From positions 1 through 64,000 of the forward strand of contig NW_024610455.1 of the NCBI RefSeq assembly GCF_016920785.2: a stretch of 64,000 bases of DNA, written 5' to 3'. This document shows positions 39,071 to 51,060 of this stretch, piece by piece. A model generated the notes under the pieces. It had not been told where the DNA came from and searched no databases. It saw nothing but the letters and a program-made list of their open reading frames with translations. Source of the DNA: Ixodes scapularis. Taxonomy: Eukaryota; Arthropoda; Arachnida; Ixodida; Ixodidae. A program made the translations under genes and the position numbers. Each line of letters starts with the position of its first letter. The first letter of the stretch is position 1.

Positions 39071-42000
39071 GACGTTTGGCGCCGTTTTATTCGTTCACCG
39101 TGACCACGATCTCGGCTATTGCCTCGGTGAAAGCGAATTATTGGAGAGAGCACGGCCTGACGAGAGACGTTTGGCGCCGTTTTATTCGTTCACCGTGACC
39201 ACGATCTCGGCTATTGCCTCGGTGAAAGCGAATTATTGGAGAGAGCACGGCCTGACGAGAGAGGTTTGGCGCCGTTTTATTCATTCACCGTGACCACGAT
39301 CTCGGCTATTGCCTCGGTGAAAGCGAATTATTGGAGAGAGCACGGCCTGACGAGAGACGTTTGGCGCCGTTTTATTCGTTCACCGTGACCACGATCTCGG
39401 CTATTGCCTCGGTGAAAGCGAATTATTGGAGAGAGCACGGCCTGACGAGAGACGTTTGGCGCCGTTTTATTCGTTCACCGTGACCACGATCTCGGCTATT
39501 GCCTCGGTGAAAGCGAATTATTGGAGAGAGCACGGCCTGACGAGAGACGTTTGGCGCCGTTTTATTCGTTCACCGTGACCACGATCTCGGCTATTGCCTC
39601 GGTGAAAGCGAATTATTGGAGAGAGCACGGCCTTACGAGAGACGTTTGGCGCCGTTTTATTCGTTCACCGTGACCACGATCTCGGCTATTGCCTCGGTGA
39701 AAGCGAATTATTGGAGACAGCACGGCCTGACGAGAGACGTTTGGCGCCGTTTTATTCGTTCACCGTGACCACGATCTCGGCTATTGCCTCGGTGAAAGCG
39801 AATTATTGGAGAGAGCACGGCCTGACGAGAGACGTTTGGCGCCGTTTTATTCGTTCACCGTGACCACGATCTCGGCTATTGCCTCGGTGAAAGCGAATTA
39901 TTGGAGAGAGCACGGCCTGACGAGAGACGTTCGGCGCCGTTTTATTCGTTCACCGTGACCACGATCTCGGCTATTGCCTCGGTGAAAGCGAATTATTGGA
40001 GAGAGCACGGCCTGACGAGAGACGTTCGGCGCGGTTTTATTCGTTCACCGTGACCACGATCTCGGCTATTGCCTCGGTGAAAGCGAATTATTGGAGAGAG
40101 CACGGCCTGACGAGAGACGTTCGGCGCGGTTTTATTCGTTCACCGTGACCACGATCTCGGCTATTGCCTCGGTGAAAGCGAATTAGTGGAGAGAGCACGG
40201 CCTGACGAGAGACGTTCGGCGCCGTTTTATTCGTTCACCGTGACCACGATCTCGGCTATTGCCTCGGTGAAAGCGAATTATTGGAGAGAGCACGGCCTGA
40301 CGAGAGACGTTTGGCGCCGTTTTATTCGTTCACCGTGACCACGATCTCGGCTATTGCCTCGGTGAAAGAGAATTATTGGAGAGAGCACGGCCTGACGAGA
40401 GACGTTCGGCGCGGTTTTATTCGTTCACCGTGACCACGATCTCGGCTATTGCCTCGGTGAAAGCGAATTATTGGAGAGAGCACGGCCTGACGAGAGACGT
40501 TTGGCGCCGTTTTATTCGTTCACCGTGACCACGATCTCGGCTATTGCCTCGGTGAAAGCGAATTATTGGAGAGAGCACGGCCTGACGAGAGACGTTCGGC
40601 GCCGTTTTATTCGTTCACCGTGACCACGATCTCGGCTATTGCCTCGGTGAAAGCGAGTTATTGGAGCGAGCACGGCCTGACGAGAGACGTTCGGCGCCTT
40701 TTTATTCGTTCACCGTGACCACGATCTCGGCTATTGCCTCGGTGAAAGCGAATTATTGGAGAGAGCACGGCCTGACGAGAGACGTTCGGCGCGGTTTTAT
40801 TCGTTCACCGTGACCACGATCTCGGCTATTGCCTCGGTGAAAGCGAATTATTGGAGAGAGCACGGCCTGACGAGAGACGTTTGGCGCCGTTTTATTCGTT
40901 CACCGTGACCACGATCTCGGCTATTGCCTCGGTGAAAGCGAATTATTGGAGAGAGCACGGCCTGACGAGAGACGTTCGGCGCCGTTTTATTCGTTCACCG
41001 TGACCACGATCTCGGCTATTGCCTCGGTGAAAGCGAATTATTGGAGAAAGCACGGCCTGACGAGAGACGTTTGGCGCCGTTTTATTCGTTCACCGTGACC
41101 ACGATCTCGGCTATTGCCTCGGTGAAAGCGAATTATTGGAGAGAGCACGGCCTGACGAGAGACGTTTGGCGCCGTTTTATTCGTTCACCGTGACCACGAT
41201 CTCGGCTATTGCCTCGGTGAAAGCGAATTATTGGAGAGAGCACGGCCTGACGAGAGACGTTTGGCGCCGTTTTATTCGTTCACCGTGACCACGATCTCGG
41301 CTATTGCCTCGGTGAAAGCGAATTATTGGAGAGAGCACGGCCTGACGAGAGACGTTTGGCGCCGTTTTATTCGTTCACCGTGACCACTATCTCGGCTATT
41401 GCCTCGGTGAAAGCGAATTATTGGAGAGAGCACGGCCCGACGAGAGACGTTTGGCGCCGTTTTATTCGTTCACCGTGACCACGATCTCGGCTATTGCCTC
41501 GGTGAAAGCGAATTATTGGAGAGAGCACGGCCTGACGAGAGACGTTCGGCGCCGTTTTATTCGTTCACCGTGACCACGATCTCGGCTATTGCCTCGGTGA
41601 AAGCGAATTATTGGAGAGAGCACGGCCTGACGAGAGACGTTTGGCGCCGTTTTATTCGTTCACCGTGACAACGATCTCGGCTATTGCCTCGGTGAAAGCG
41701 AATTATTGGAGAGAGCACGGCCTGACGAGAGACGTTTGGCGCCATTTTATTCGTTCACCGTGACCACGATCTCGGCTATTGCCTCGGTGAAAGCGAATTA
41801 TTGGAGCGAGCACGGCCTGACGAGAGACGTTCGGCGCCGTTTTATTCGTTCACCGTGACCACGATCTCGGCTATTGCCTCGGTGAAAGCGAATTATTGGA
41901 GAGAGCACGGCCTGACGAGAGACGTTTGGCGCCGTTTTATTCGTTCACCGTGACCACGATCTCGGCTATTGCCTCGGTGAAAGCGAATTATTGGAGAGAG

Positions 42001-45000
42001 CACGGCCTGACGAGAGACGCTCGGCGCGGTTTTATTCGTTCACCGTGACCACGATCTCGGCTATTGCCTCGGTGAAAGCGAATTATTGGAGAGAGCACGG
42101 CCTGACGAGAGACGTTTGGATCCGTTTTATTCGTTCACCGTGACCACGATCTCGGCTATTGCCTCGGTGAAAGCGAATTATTGGAGAGAGCACGGCCTGA
42201 CGAGAGACGTTCGGCGCCGTTTTATTCGTTCACCGTGACCACGATCTCGGCTATGGCCTCGGTGAAAGCGAATTATTGGAGAGAGCACGGCCTGACGAGA
42301 GACGTTCGGCGCCGTTTTATTCGTTCACCGTGACCACGATCTCGGCTATTGCCTCGGTGAAAGCGAATTATTGAAGCGAGCACGGCCTGACGAGAGACGT
42401 TCGGCGCTGTTTTATTCGTTCAGCGTGACCACGATCTCGGCTATTGCCTCGGTGAAAGCGAATTATTGGAGAGAGCACGGCCTGACGAGAGACGTTTGGC
42501 GCCGTTTTATTCGTTCACCGTGACCACGATCTCGGCTATTGCCTCGGTGAAAGCGAATTATTGGAGAGAGCACGGCCTGACGAGAGACGTTCGGCGCCGT
42601 TTTATTCGTTCACCGTGACCACGATCTCGGCTATTGCCTCGGTGAAAGCGAATTATTGCAGCGAGCACGGCCTGACGAGAGACGTTCGGCGCCGTTTTAT
42701 TCGTTCACCGTGACCACGATCTCGGCTATTGCCTCGGTGAAAGCGAATTATTGGAGAGAGCACGGCCTGCCGAGAGACGTTTGGCGCCGTTTTATTCGTT
42801 CACCGTGACCACGATCTCGGCTATTGCCTCGGTGAAAGCGAATTATTGGAGAGAGCACGGCCTGACGAGAGACGTTTGGCGCCGTTTTATTCGTTCACCG
42901 TGACCACGATCTCGGCTATTGCCTCGGTGAAAGCGAATTATTGGAGCGAGCACGGCCTGACGAGAGACGTTCGGCGCCGTTTTATTCGTTCACCGTGACC
43001 ACGATCTCGGCTAATGCCTCGGTGAAAGCGAATTATTGGAGAGAGCACGGCCTGACGAGAGACGTTTGGCGCCGTTTTATTCGTTCACCGTGACCACGAT
43101 CTCGGCTATTGCCTCGGTGAAAGCGAATTATTGGAGAGAGCACGGCCTGACGAGAGACGTTTGGCGCCGTTTTATTCGTTCACCGTGACCACGATCTCGG
43201 CTATTGCCTCGGTGAAAGCGAATTATTGGAGCGAGCACGGCCTGACGAGAGACGTTTGGCGCCGTTTTATTCGTTCACCGTGACCACGATCTCGGCTATT
43301 GCCTCGGTGAAAGCAAAATTATAGGAGAGAGCACGGCCTGACGAGAGACGTTCGGCGCCGTTTTATTCGTTCACCGTGACCACGATCTCGGCTATTGCCT
43401 CGGTGAAAGCGAATTATTGGAGAGAGCACGGCCTGACGAGAGACGTTCGGCGCGGTTTTATTCGTTCACCGTGACCACGATCTCGGCTATTGCCTCGGTG
43501 AAAGCGAATTATTGGAGAGAGCACGGCCTGACGAGAGACGTTCGGCGCCGTTTTATTCGTTCACCGTGACCACGATCTCGGCTATTGCCTCGGTAAAAGC
43601 GAATTATTGGAGAGAGCACGGCCTAACGAGAGACGTTTGGCGCCGTTTTATTCGTTCACCGTGACCACGATCTCGGCTATTGCCTCGGTGAAAGCAAATT
43701 ATTGGAGAGAGCACGGCCTGACGAGAGACGTTCGGCGCCGTTTTATTCGTTCACCGTGACCACGATCTCGGCTATTGCCTCGGTGAAAGCGAATTATTGG
43801 AGAGAGCACGGCCTGACGAGAGACGTTCGGCGCGGTTTTATTCGTTCACCGTGACCACGATCTCGGCTATTGCCTCGGTGAAAGCGAATTATTGGAGAGA
43901 GCACGGCCTGACGAGAGACGTTCGGCGCCGTTTTATTCGTTCACCGTGACCACTATCTCGGCTATTGCCTCGGTGAAAGCGAATTATTGGAGAGAGCACG
44001 GCCTGACGAGAGACGTTTGGCGCCGTTTTATTTGTTCACCGTGACCACGATCTCGGCTATTGCCTCGGTGAAAGCGAATTATTGGAGAGAGCACGGCCTG
44101 ACGAGAGACGTTCGGCGCGGTTTTATTCGTTCACCGTGACCACGATCTCGGCTATTGCCTCGGTGAAAGCGAATTATTGGAGCGAGCACGGCCTGACGAG
44201 AGACGTTCGGCGCCGTTTTATTCGTTCACCGTGACCACGATCTCGGCTATTGCCTCGGTGAAAGCGAATTATTGGAGAGAGCACGGCCTGACGAGAGACG
44301 TTTGGCGCCGTTTTATTCGTTCACCGTGACCAAATCTCGGCTATTGCCTCGGTGAAAGCGAATTATTGGAGCGAGCACGGCCTGACGAGAGACGTTCGGC
44401 GCCGTTTTATTCGTTCACCGTGACCACGATCTCGGCTATTGCCTCGGTGAAAGCGAATTATTGGAGAGAGAACGGCCTGACGAGAGACGTTTGGCGCCGT
44501 TTTATTCGTTCACCGTGACCACGATCTCGGCTATTGCCTCGGTGAAAGCGAATTATTGGAGAGAGCACGGCCTGACGAGAGACGTTTGGCGCCGTTTTAT
44601 TCGTTCACCGTGACCACGATCTCGGCTATTGCCTCGGTGAAAGCGAATTATTGGAGCGAGCACGGCCTGACGAGAGACGTTCGGCGCCGTTTTATTCGTT
44701 CACCGTGACCACGATCTCGGCTATTGCCTCGGTGAAAGCGAATTATTGGAGAGAGCACGGCCTGACGAGAGACGTTCGGCGCGGTTTTATTCGTTCACCG
44801 TGACCACGATCTCGGCTAATGCCTCGGTGAAAGCGAATTATTGGAGCGAGCACGGCCTGACGAGAGACGTTCGGCGCCGTTTTATTCGTTCACCGTGACC
44901 ACGATCTCGGCTATTGCCTCGGTGAAAGCGAATTATTGGAGAGAGCACGGCCTGACGAGAGACGTTCGGCGCGGTTTTATTCGTTCACCGTGACCACGAT

Positions 45001-45646
45001 CTCGGCTATTGCCTCGGTGAAAGCGAATTATTGGAGAGAGCACGGCCTGACGAGAGACGTTCGGCGCGGTTTTATTCGTTCACCGTGACCACGATCTCGG
45101 CTATTGCCTCGGTGAAAGCGAATTATTGGAGAGAGCACGGCCTGACGAGAGACGTTTGGCGCCGTTTTATTCGTTCACCGTGACCACGATCTCGGCTATT
45201 GCCTCGGTGAAAGCGAATTATTGGAGAGAGCACGGCCTGACGAGAGACGTTCGGCGCCGTTTTATTCGTTCACCGTGACCACGATCTCGGCTATTGCCTC
45301 GGTGAAAGCGAATTATTGGAGAGAGCACGGCCTGACGAGAGACGTTCGGCGCGGTTTTATTCGTTCACCGTGACCACGATCTCGGCTATCGCCTCGGTGA
45401 AAGCGAATTATTGGAGAGAGCACGGCCTGACGAGAGACGTTCGGCGCCGTTTTATTCGTTCGCCGTGACCACGATCTCGGCTATTTCCTCGGTGAAAGCG
45501 AATTATTGGAGAGAGCACGGCCTGACGAGAGACGTTTGGCGCCGTTTTATTCGTTCACCGTGACCACGATCTCGGCTATTGCCTCGGTCAAAGCGAATTA
45601 TTGGAGAGAGCACGGCCTGACGAGAGACGTTCGGCGCGGTTTTATT

Positions 45647-47070
45647 CGTTCACCGTGACCACGATCTCGGCTATTGCCTCGGTGAAAGCGAATTATTGGA
45701 GCGAGCACGGCCTGACGAGAGACGTTCGGCGCGGTTTTATTCGTTCACCGTGACCACGATCTCGGCTATTGCCTCGGTGAAAGCGAATTATTGGAGAGAG
45801 CACGGCCTGACGAGAGACGTTTGGCGCCGTTTTATTCGTTCACCGTGACCACGTTCTCGGCTATTGCCTCGGTGAAAGCGAATTATTGGAGCGAGCACGG
45901 CCTGACGAGAGACGTTCGGCGCCGTTTTATTCGTTCACCGTGACCACGATCTCGGCTATTGCCTCGGTGAAAGCGAATTATTGGAGAGAGCACGGCCTGA
46001 CGAGAGACGTTTGGCGCCGTTTTATTCGTTCACCGTGACCACGATCTCGGCTATTGCCTCGGTGAAAGCGAATTATTGGAGAGAGCACGGCCTGACGAGA
46101 GACATTTGGCGCCGTTTTATTCGTTCACCGTGACCACGATCTCGGCTATTGCCTCGGTGAAAGCGAATTATTGGAGCGAGCACGGCCTGACGAGAGACGT
46201 TCGGCGCCGTTTTATTCGTTCACCGTGACCACGATCTCGGCTATTGCCTCGGTGAAAGCGAATTATTGGAGAGAGCACGGCCTGACGAGAGACGTTCGGC
46301 GCGGTTTTATTCGTTCACCGTGACCACGATCTCGGCTATTGCCTCGGTGAAAGCGAATTATTGGAGAGAGCACGGCCTGACGAGAGACGTTCGGCGCCGT
46401 TTTATTCGTTCACCGTGACCACGATCTCGGCTATTGCCTCGGTGAAAGCGAATTATTGGAGAGAGCACGGCCTGACGAGAGACGTTCGGCGCCGTTTTAT
46501 TCGTTCACCGTGACCACGATCTCGGCTATTGCCTCGGTGAAAGCGAATTATTGGAGAGAGCACGGCCTGACGAGAGACGTTCGGCGCCGTTTTATTCGTT
46601 CACCGTGACCACGATCTCGGCTATTGCCTCGGTGAAAGCGAATTATTGGAGAGAGCACGGCCTGACGAGAGACGTTTGGCGCCGTTTTATTCGTTCACCG
46701 TGACCACGATCTCGGCTATTGCCTCGGTGAAAGCGAATTATTGGAGCGAGCACGGCCTGACGAGAGACGTTTGGCGCCGTTTTATCCGTTCACCGTGACC
46801 ACGATCTCGGCTATTGCCTCGGTGAAAGCGATTTATTGGAGCGAGCAGGCCTGACGAGAGACGTTTGGCGCCGTTTTATTCGTTCACCGTGACCACGATC
46901 TCGGCTATTGCCTCGGTGAAAGCGAATTATTGGAGAGAGCACGGCCTGACGAGAGACGTTCGGCGCCGTTCTATTCGTTCACCGTGACCACGATCTCGGC
47001 TATTGCCTCGGTGAAAGCGAATTATTGGAGAGAGCACGGCCTGACGAGAGACGTTCGGCGCGGTTTTATT
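45647..47070. repeat. 15-monomer HOR, copy 1
   Basis: The order of C56 and class states is C56-A, C, C56-B, C, C, C56-B, A, B, B, B, C, C56-C, C56-C, B, A. The same order restarts at 47071, 1424 bp later (15 monomers minus a 1-base deletion in GAGCAGGCC at 46841-46850). Private changes include ACGTTCTCGG and GACATTTGG. Confidence 0.82.
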
Positions 47071-48305
47071 CGTTCACCGTGACCACGATCTCGGCTATTG
47101 CCTCGGTGAAAGCGAATTATTGGAGCGAGCACGGCCTGACGAGAGACGTTCGGCGCGGTTTTATTCGTTCACCGTGACCACGATCTCGGCTATTGCCTCG
47201 GTGAAAGCGAATTATTGGAGAGAGCACGGCCTGACGAGAGACGTTTGGCGCCGTTTTATTCGTTCACCGTGACCACGATCTCGGCAATTGCCTCGGTGAA
47301 AGCGAATTATTGGAGCGAGCACGGCCTGACGAGAGACGTTCGGCGCCGTTTTATTCGTTCACCGTGACCACGATCTCGGCTATTGCCTCGGTGAAAGCGA
47401 ATTATTGGAGAGAGCACGGCCTGACGAGAGACGTTTGGCGCCGTTTTATTCGTTCACCGTGACCACGATCTCGGCTATTGCCTCGGTGAAAGCGAATTAT
47501 TGGAGAGAGCACGGCCTGACGAGAGACGTTTGGCGCCGTTTTATTTGTTCACCGTGACCACGATCTCGGCTATTGCCTCGGTGAAAGCGAATTATTGGAG
47601 CGAGCACGGCCTGACGAGAGACGTTCGGCGCCGTTTTATTCGTTCACCGTGACCACGATCTCGGCTATTGCCTCGGTGAAAGCGAATTATTGGAGAGAGC
47701 ACGGCCTGACGAGAGACGTTCGTCGCGGTTTTATTCGTTCACCGTGACCACGATCTCGGCTATTGCCTCGGTGAAAGCGAATTATTGGAGAGAGCACGGC
47801 CTGACGAGAGACGTTCGGCGCCGTTTTATTCGTTCACCGTGACCACGATCTCGGCTATTGCCTCGGTGAAAGCGAATTATTGGAGAGAGCACGGCCTGAC
47901 GAGAGACGTTCGGCGCCGTTTTATTCGTTCACCGTGACCACGATCTCGGCTATTGCCTCGGTGAAAGCGAATTATTGGAGAGAGCACGGCCTGACGAGAG
48001 ACGTTCGGCGCCGTTTTATTCGTTCACCGTGACCACGATCTCGGCTATTCCCTCGGTGAAAGCGAATTATTGGAGAGAGCACGGCCTGACGAGAGACGTT
48101 TGGCGCCGTTTTATTCCTTCACCGTGACCACGATCTCGGCTATTGCCTCGGTGAAAGCGAATTATTGGAGCGAGCACGGCCTGACGAGAGACGTTTGGCG
48201 CCGTTTTATTCGTTCACCGTGACCACGATCTCGGCTATTGCCTCGGTGAAAGCGAATTATTGGAGCGAACACGGCCTGACGAGAGACGTTTGGCGCCGTT
48301 TTATT
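47071..48305. repeat. 15-monomer HOR, copy 2 (13 monomers retained)
   Basis: The first 13 class and C56 states of 45647-47070 recur in order. The last two (B, A) are replaced by class C copies, and this point is the border with domain VI. Private changes include CGGCAATTG, GTTCGTCGCGG, TATTCCCTC and TTATTCCTTC. Confidence 0.82.
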
Positions 48306-49065
48306 CGTTCACCGTGACCACGATCTCGGCTATTGCCTCGGTGAAAGCGAATTATTGGAGAGAGCACGGCCTGACGAGAGACGTTTGGCGCCGTTTTATT
48401 CGTTCACCGTGACCACGATCTCGGCTATTGCCTCGGTGAAAGCGAATTATTGGAGAGAGCACGGCCTGACGAGAGACGTTTGGCGCCGTTTTATTCGTTC
48501 ACCGTGACCACGATCTCGGCTATTGCCTCGGTGAAAGCGAATTATCGGAGAGAGCACGGCCTGACGAGAGACGTTTGGCGCCGTTTTATTCGTTCACCGT
48601 GACCACGATCTCGGCTATTGCCTCGGTGAAAGCGAATTATTGGAGAGAGCACGGCCTGACGAGAGACGTTCGGCGCGGTTTTATTCGTTCACCGTGACCG
48701 CGATCTCGGCTATTGCCTCGGTGAAAGCGAATTATTGGAGAGAGCACGGCCTGACGAGAGACGTTTGGCGCCGTTTTATTCGTTCACCGTGACCACGATC
48801 TCGGCTATTGCCTCGGTGAAAGCGAATTATTGGAGAGAGCACGGCCTGACGAGAGACGTTTGGCGCCGTTTTATTCGTTCACCGTGACCACGATCTCGGC
48901 TATTGCCTCGGTGAAAGCGAATTATTGGAGAGAGCACGGCCTGACGAGAGACGTTTGGCGCCGTTTTATTCGTTCACCGTGACCACGATCTTGGCTATTG
49001 CCTCGGTGAAAGCGAATTATTGGAGAGAGCACGGCCTGACGAGAGACGTTCGGCGCGGTTTTATT

Positions 49066-51060
49066 CGTTCACCGTGACCATGATCTCGGCTATTGCCTCG
49101 GTGAAAGCGAATTATTGGAGAGAGCACGGCCTGACGAGAGACGTTTGGCGCCGTTTTATTCGTTCACCGTGACCACGATCTCGGCTATTGCCTCGGTGAA
49201 AGCGAATTATTGGAGAGAGCACGGCCTGACGAGAGACGTTCGGCGCGGTTTTATTCGTTCACCGTGACCGCGATCTCGGCTATTGCCTCGGTGAAAGCGA
49301 ATTATTGGAGAGAGCACGGCCTGACGAGAGACGTTTGGCACCGTTTTATTCGTTCACCGTGACCACGATCTCGGCTATTGCCTCGGTGAAAGCGAATTAT
49401 TGGAGAGAGCACGGCCTGACGAGAGACGTTTGGCGCCGTTTTATTCGTTCACCGTGACCACGATCTCGGCTATTGCCTCGGTGAAAGCGAATTATTGGAG
49501 AGAGCACGGCCTGACGAGAGACGTTCGACGCGGTTTTATTCGTTCACCGTGACCACGATCTCGGCTATTGCCTCGGTGAAAGCGAATTATTGGAGAGAGC
49601 ACGGCCTGACGAGAGACGTTTGGCGCCGTTTTATTCGTTCACCGTGACCACGATCTCGGCTATTGCCTCGGTGAAAGCGAATTATTGGAGAGAGCACGGC
49701 CTGACGAGAGACGTTCGGCGCGGTTTTATTCGTTCACCGTGACCACGATCTCGGCTATTGCCTCGGTGAAAGCGAATTATTGGAGAGAGCACGGCCTGAC
49801 GAGAGACGTTTGGCGCCGTTTTATTCGTTCACCGTGACCACGATCTCGGCTATTGCCTCGGTGAAAGCGAATTATTGGAGAGAGCACGGCCTGACGAGAG
49901 ACGTTTGGCGCCGTTTTATTCGTTCACCGTGACCACGATCTCGGCTATTGCCTCGGTGAAAGCGAATTATTGGAGAGAGCACGGCCTGACGAGAGACGTT
50001 TGGCGCCGTTTTATTCGTTCACCGTGACCACGATCTCAGCTATTGCCTCGGTGAAAGCGAATTATTGGAGAGAGCACAGCCTGACGAGAGACGTTTGGCG
50101 CCGTTTTATTCGTTCACCGTGACCACGATCTCGGCTATTGCCTCGGTGAAAGCGAATTATTGGAGAGAGCACGGCCTGACGAGAGACGTTTGGCGCCGTT
50201 TTATTCGTTCACCGTGACCACGATCTCGGCTATTGCCTCGGTGAAAGCGAATTATTGGAGAGAGCACGGCCTGACGAGAGACGTTTGGCGCCGTTTTATT
50301 CGTTCACCGTGACCACGATCTCGGCTATTGCCTCGGTGAAAGCGAATTATTGGAGAGAGCACGGCCTGACGAGAGACGTTTGGCGCCGTTTTATTAGTTC
50401 ACCGTGACCACGATCGGGGCTATTGCCTCGGTGAAAGCGAATTATTGGAGAGAGCACGGCCTGACGAGAGACGTTTGGCGCCGTTTTATTCGTTCACCGT
50501 GACCACGATCTCGGCTATTGCCTCGGTGAAAGCGAATTATTGGAGAGAGCACGGCCTGACGAGAGACGTTTGGCGCCGTTTTATTCGTTCACCGTGACCA
50601 CGATCTCGGCTATTGCCTCGGTGAAAGCGAATTATTGGAGAGAGCACGGCCTGACGAGAGACGTTTGGCGCCGTTTTATTCGTTCACCGTGACCACGATC
50701 TCGGCTATTGCCTCGGTGAAAGCGAATTATTGGAGAGAGCACGGCCTGACGAGAGACGTTTGGCGCCGTTTTATTCGTTCACCGTGACCACGATCTCGGC
50801 TATTGCCTCGGTGAAAGCGAATTATTGGAGAGAGCACGGCCTGACGAGAGACGTTTGGCGCCGTTTTATTCGTTCACCGTGACCACGATCTCGGCTATTG
50901 CCTCGGTGAAAGCGAATTATTGGAGAGAGCACGGCCTGACGAGAGACGTTTGGCGCCGTTTTATTCGTTCACCGTGACCACGATCTCGGCTATTGCCTCG
51001 GTGAAAGCGAATTATTGGAGAGAGCACGGCCTGACGAGAGACGTTCGGCGCGGTTTTATT
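49066..51060. repeat. 21-monomer HOR, copy 1
   Basis: Ordered markers are GACCATGATC (49081), GACCGCG (49261), TTTGGCACCG, TTCGACGCGG (49526), TCTCAGC with GCACAGCC (50031), and TTATTAGTTC with GATCGGGGC (50396). The first four recur at exactly 1995 bp (21 x 95), the fifth at 2090 and the last at 2185. Confidence 0.88.

Larger units (their letters stand above)
33299..39946. repeat. Domain IV: only class B and class C monomers
   Basis: About 70 monomers. Position 87 is C throughout, so almost every copy contains the palindrome GGCGCC. No CGCGG junction was seen until the monomer at 39947. The first monomer carries a 1-base deletion (GAGGAGCACG at 33351-33360). Most of the domain is a 34-monomer tandem duplication. 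Confidence 0.87.
39947..48305. repeat. Domain V: C56 (GAGCGAG) monomers mixed with classes A, B and C
   Basis: About 88 monomers. The change of A to C at position 56, which creates a new CpG, is first seen at about 40666 and recurs in roughly every second to fifth copy; early on it is mostly linked to class B. The domain ends exactly where the second copy of the 15-monomer HOR loses similarity. Confidence 0.82.

Noticed and set aside
38952..39293. 113-codon open frame on the + strand
   Set aside because: It lies wholly inside the satellite and is long only because a 1-base deletion at about 39071 avoids the usual stop. It has no ribosome-binding context, no domain and no codon constraint; the peptide is the repeat read in two frames.
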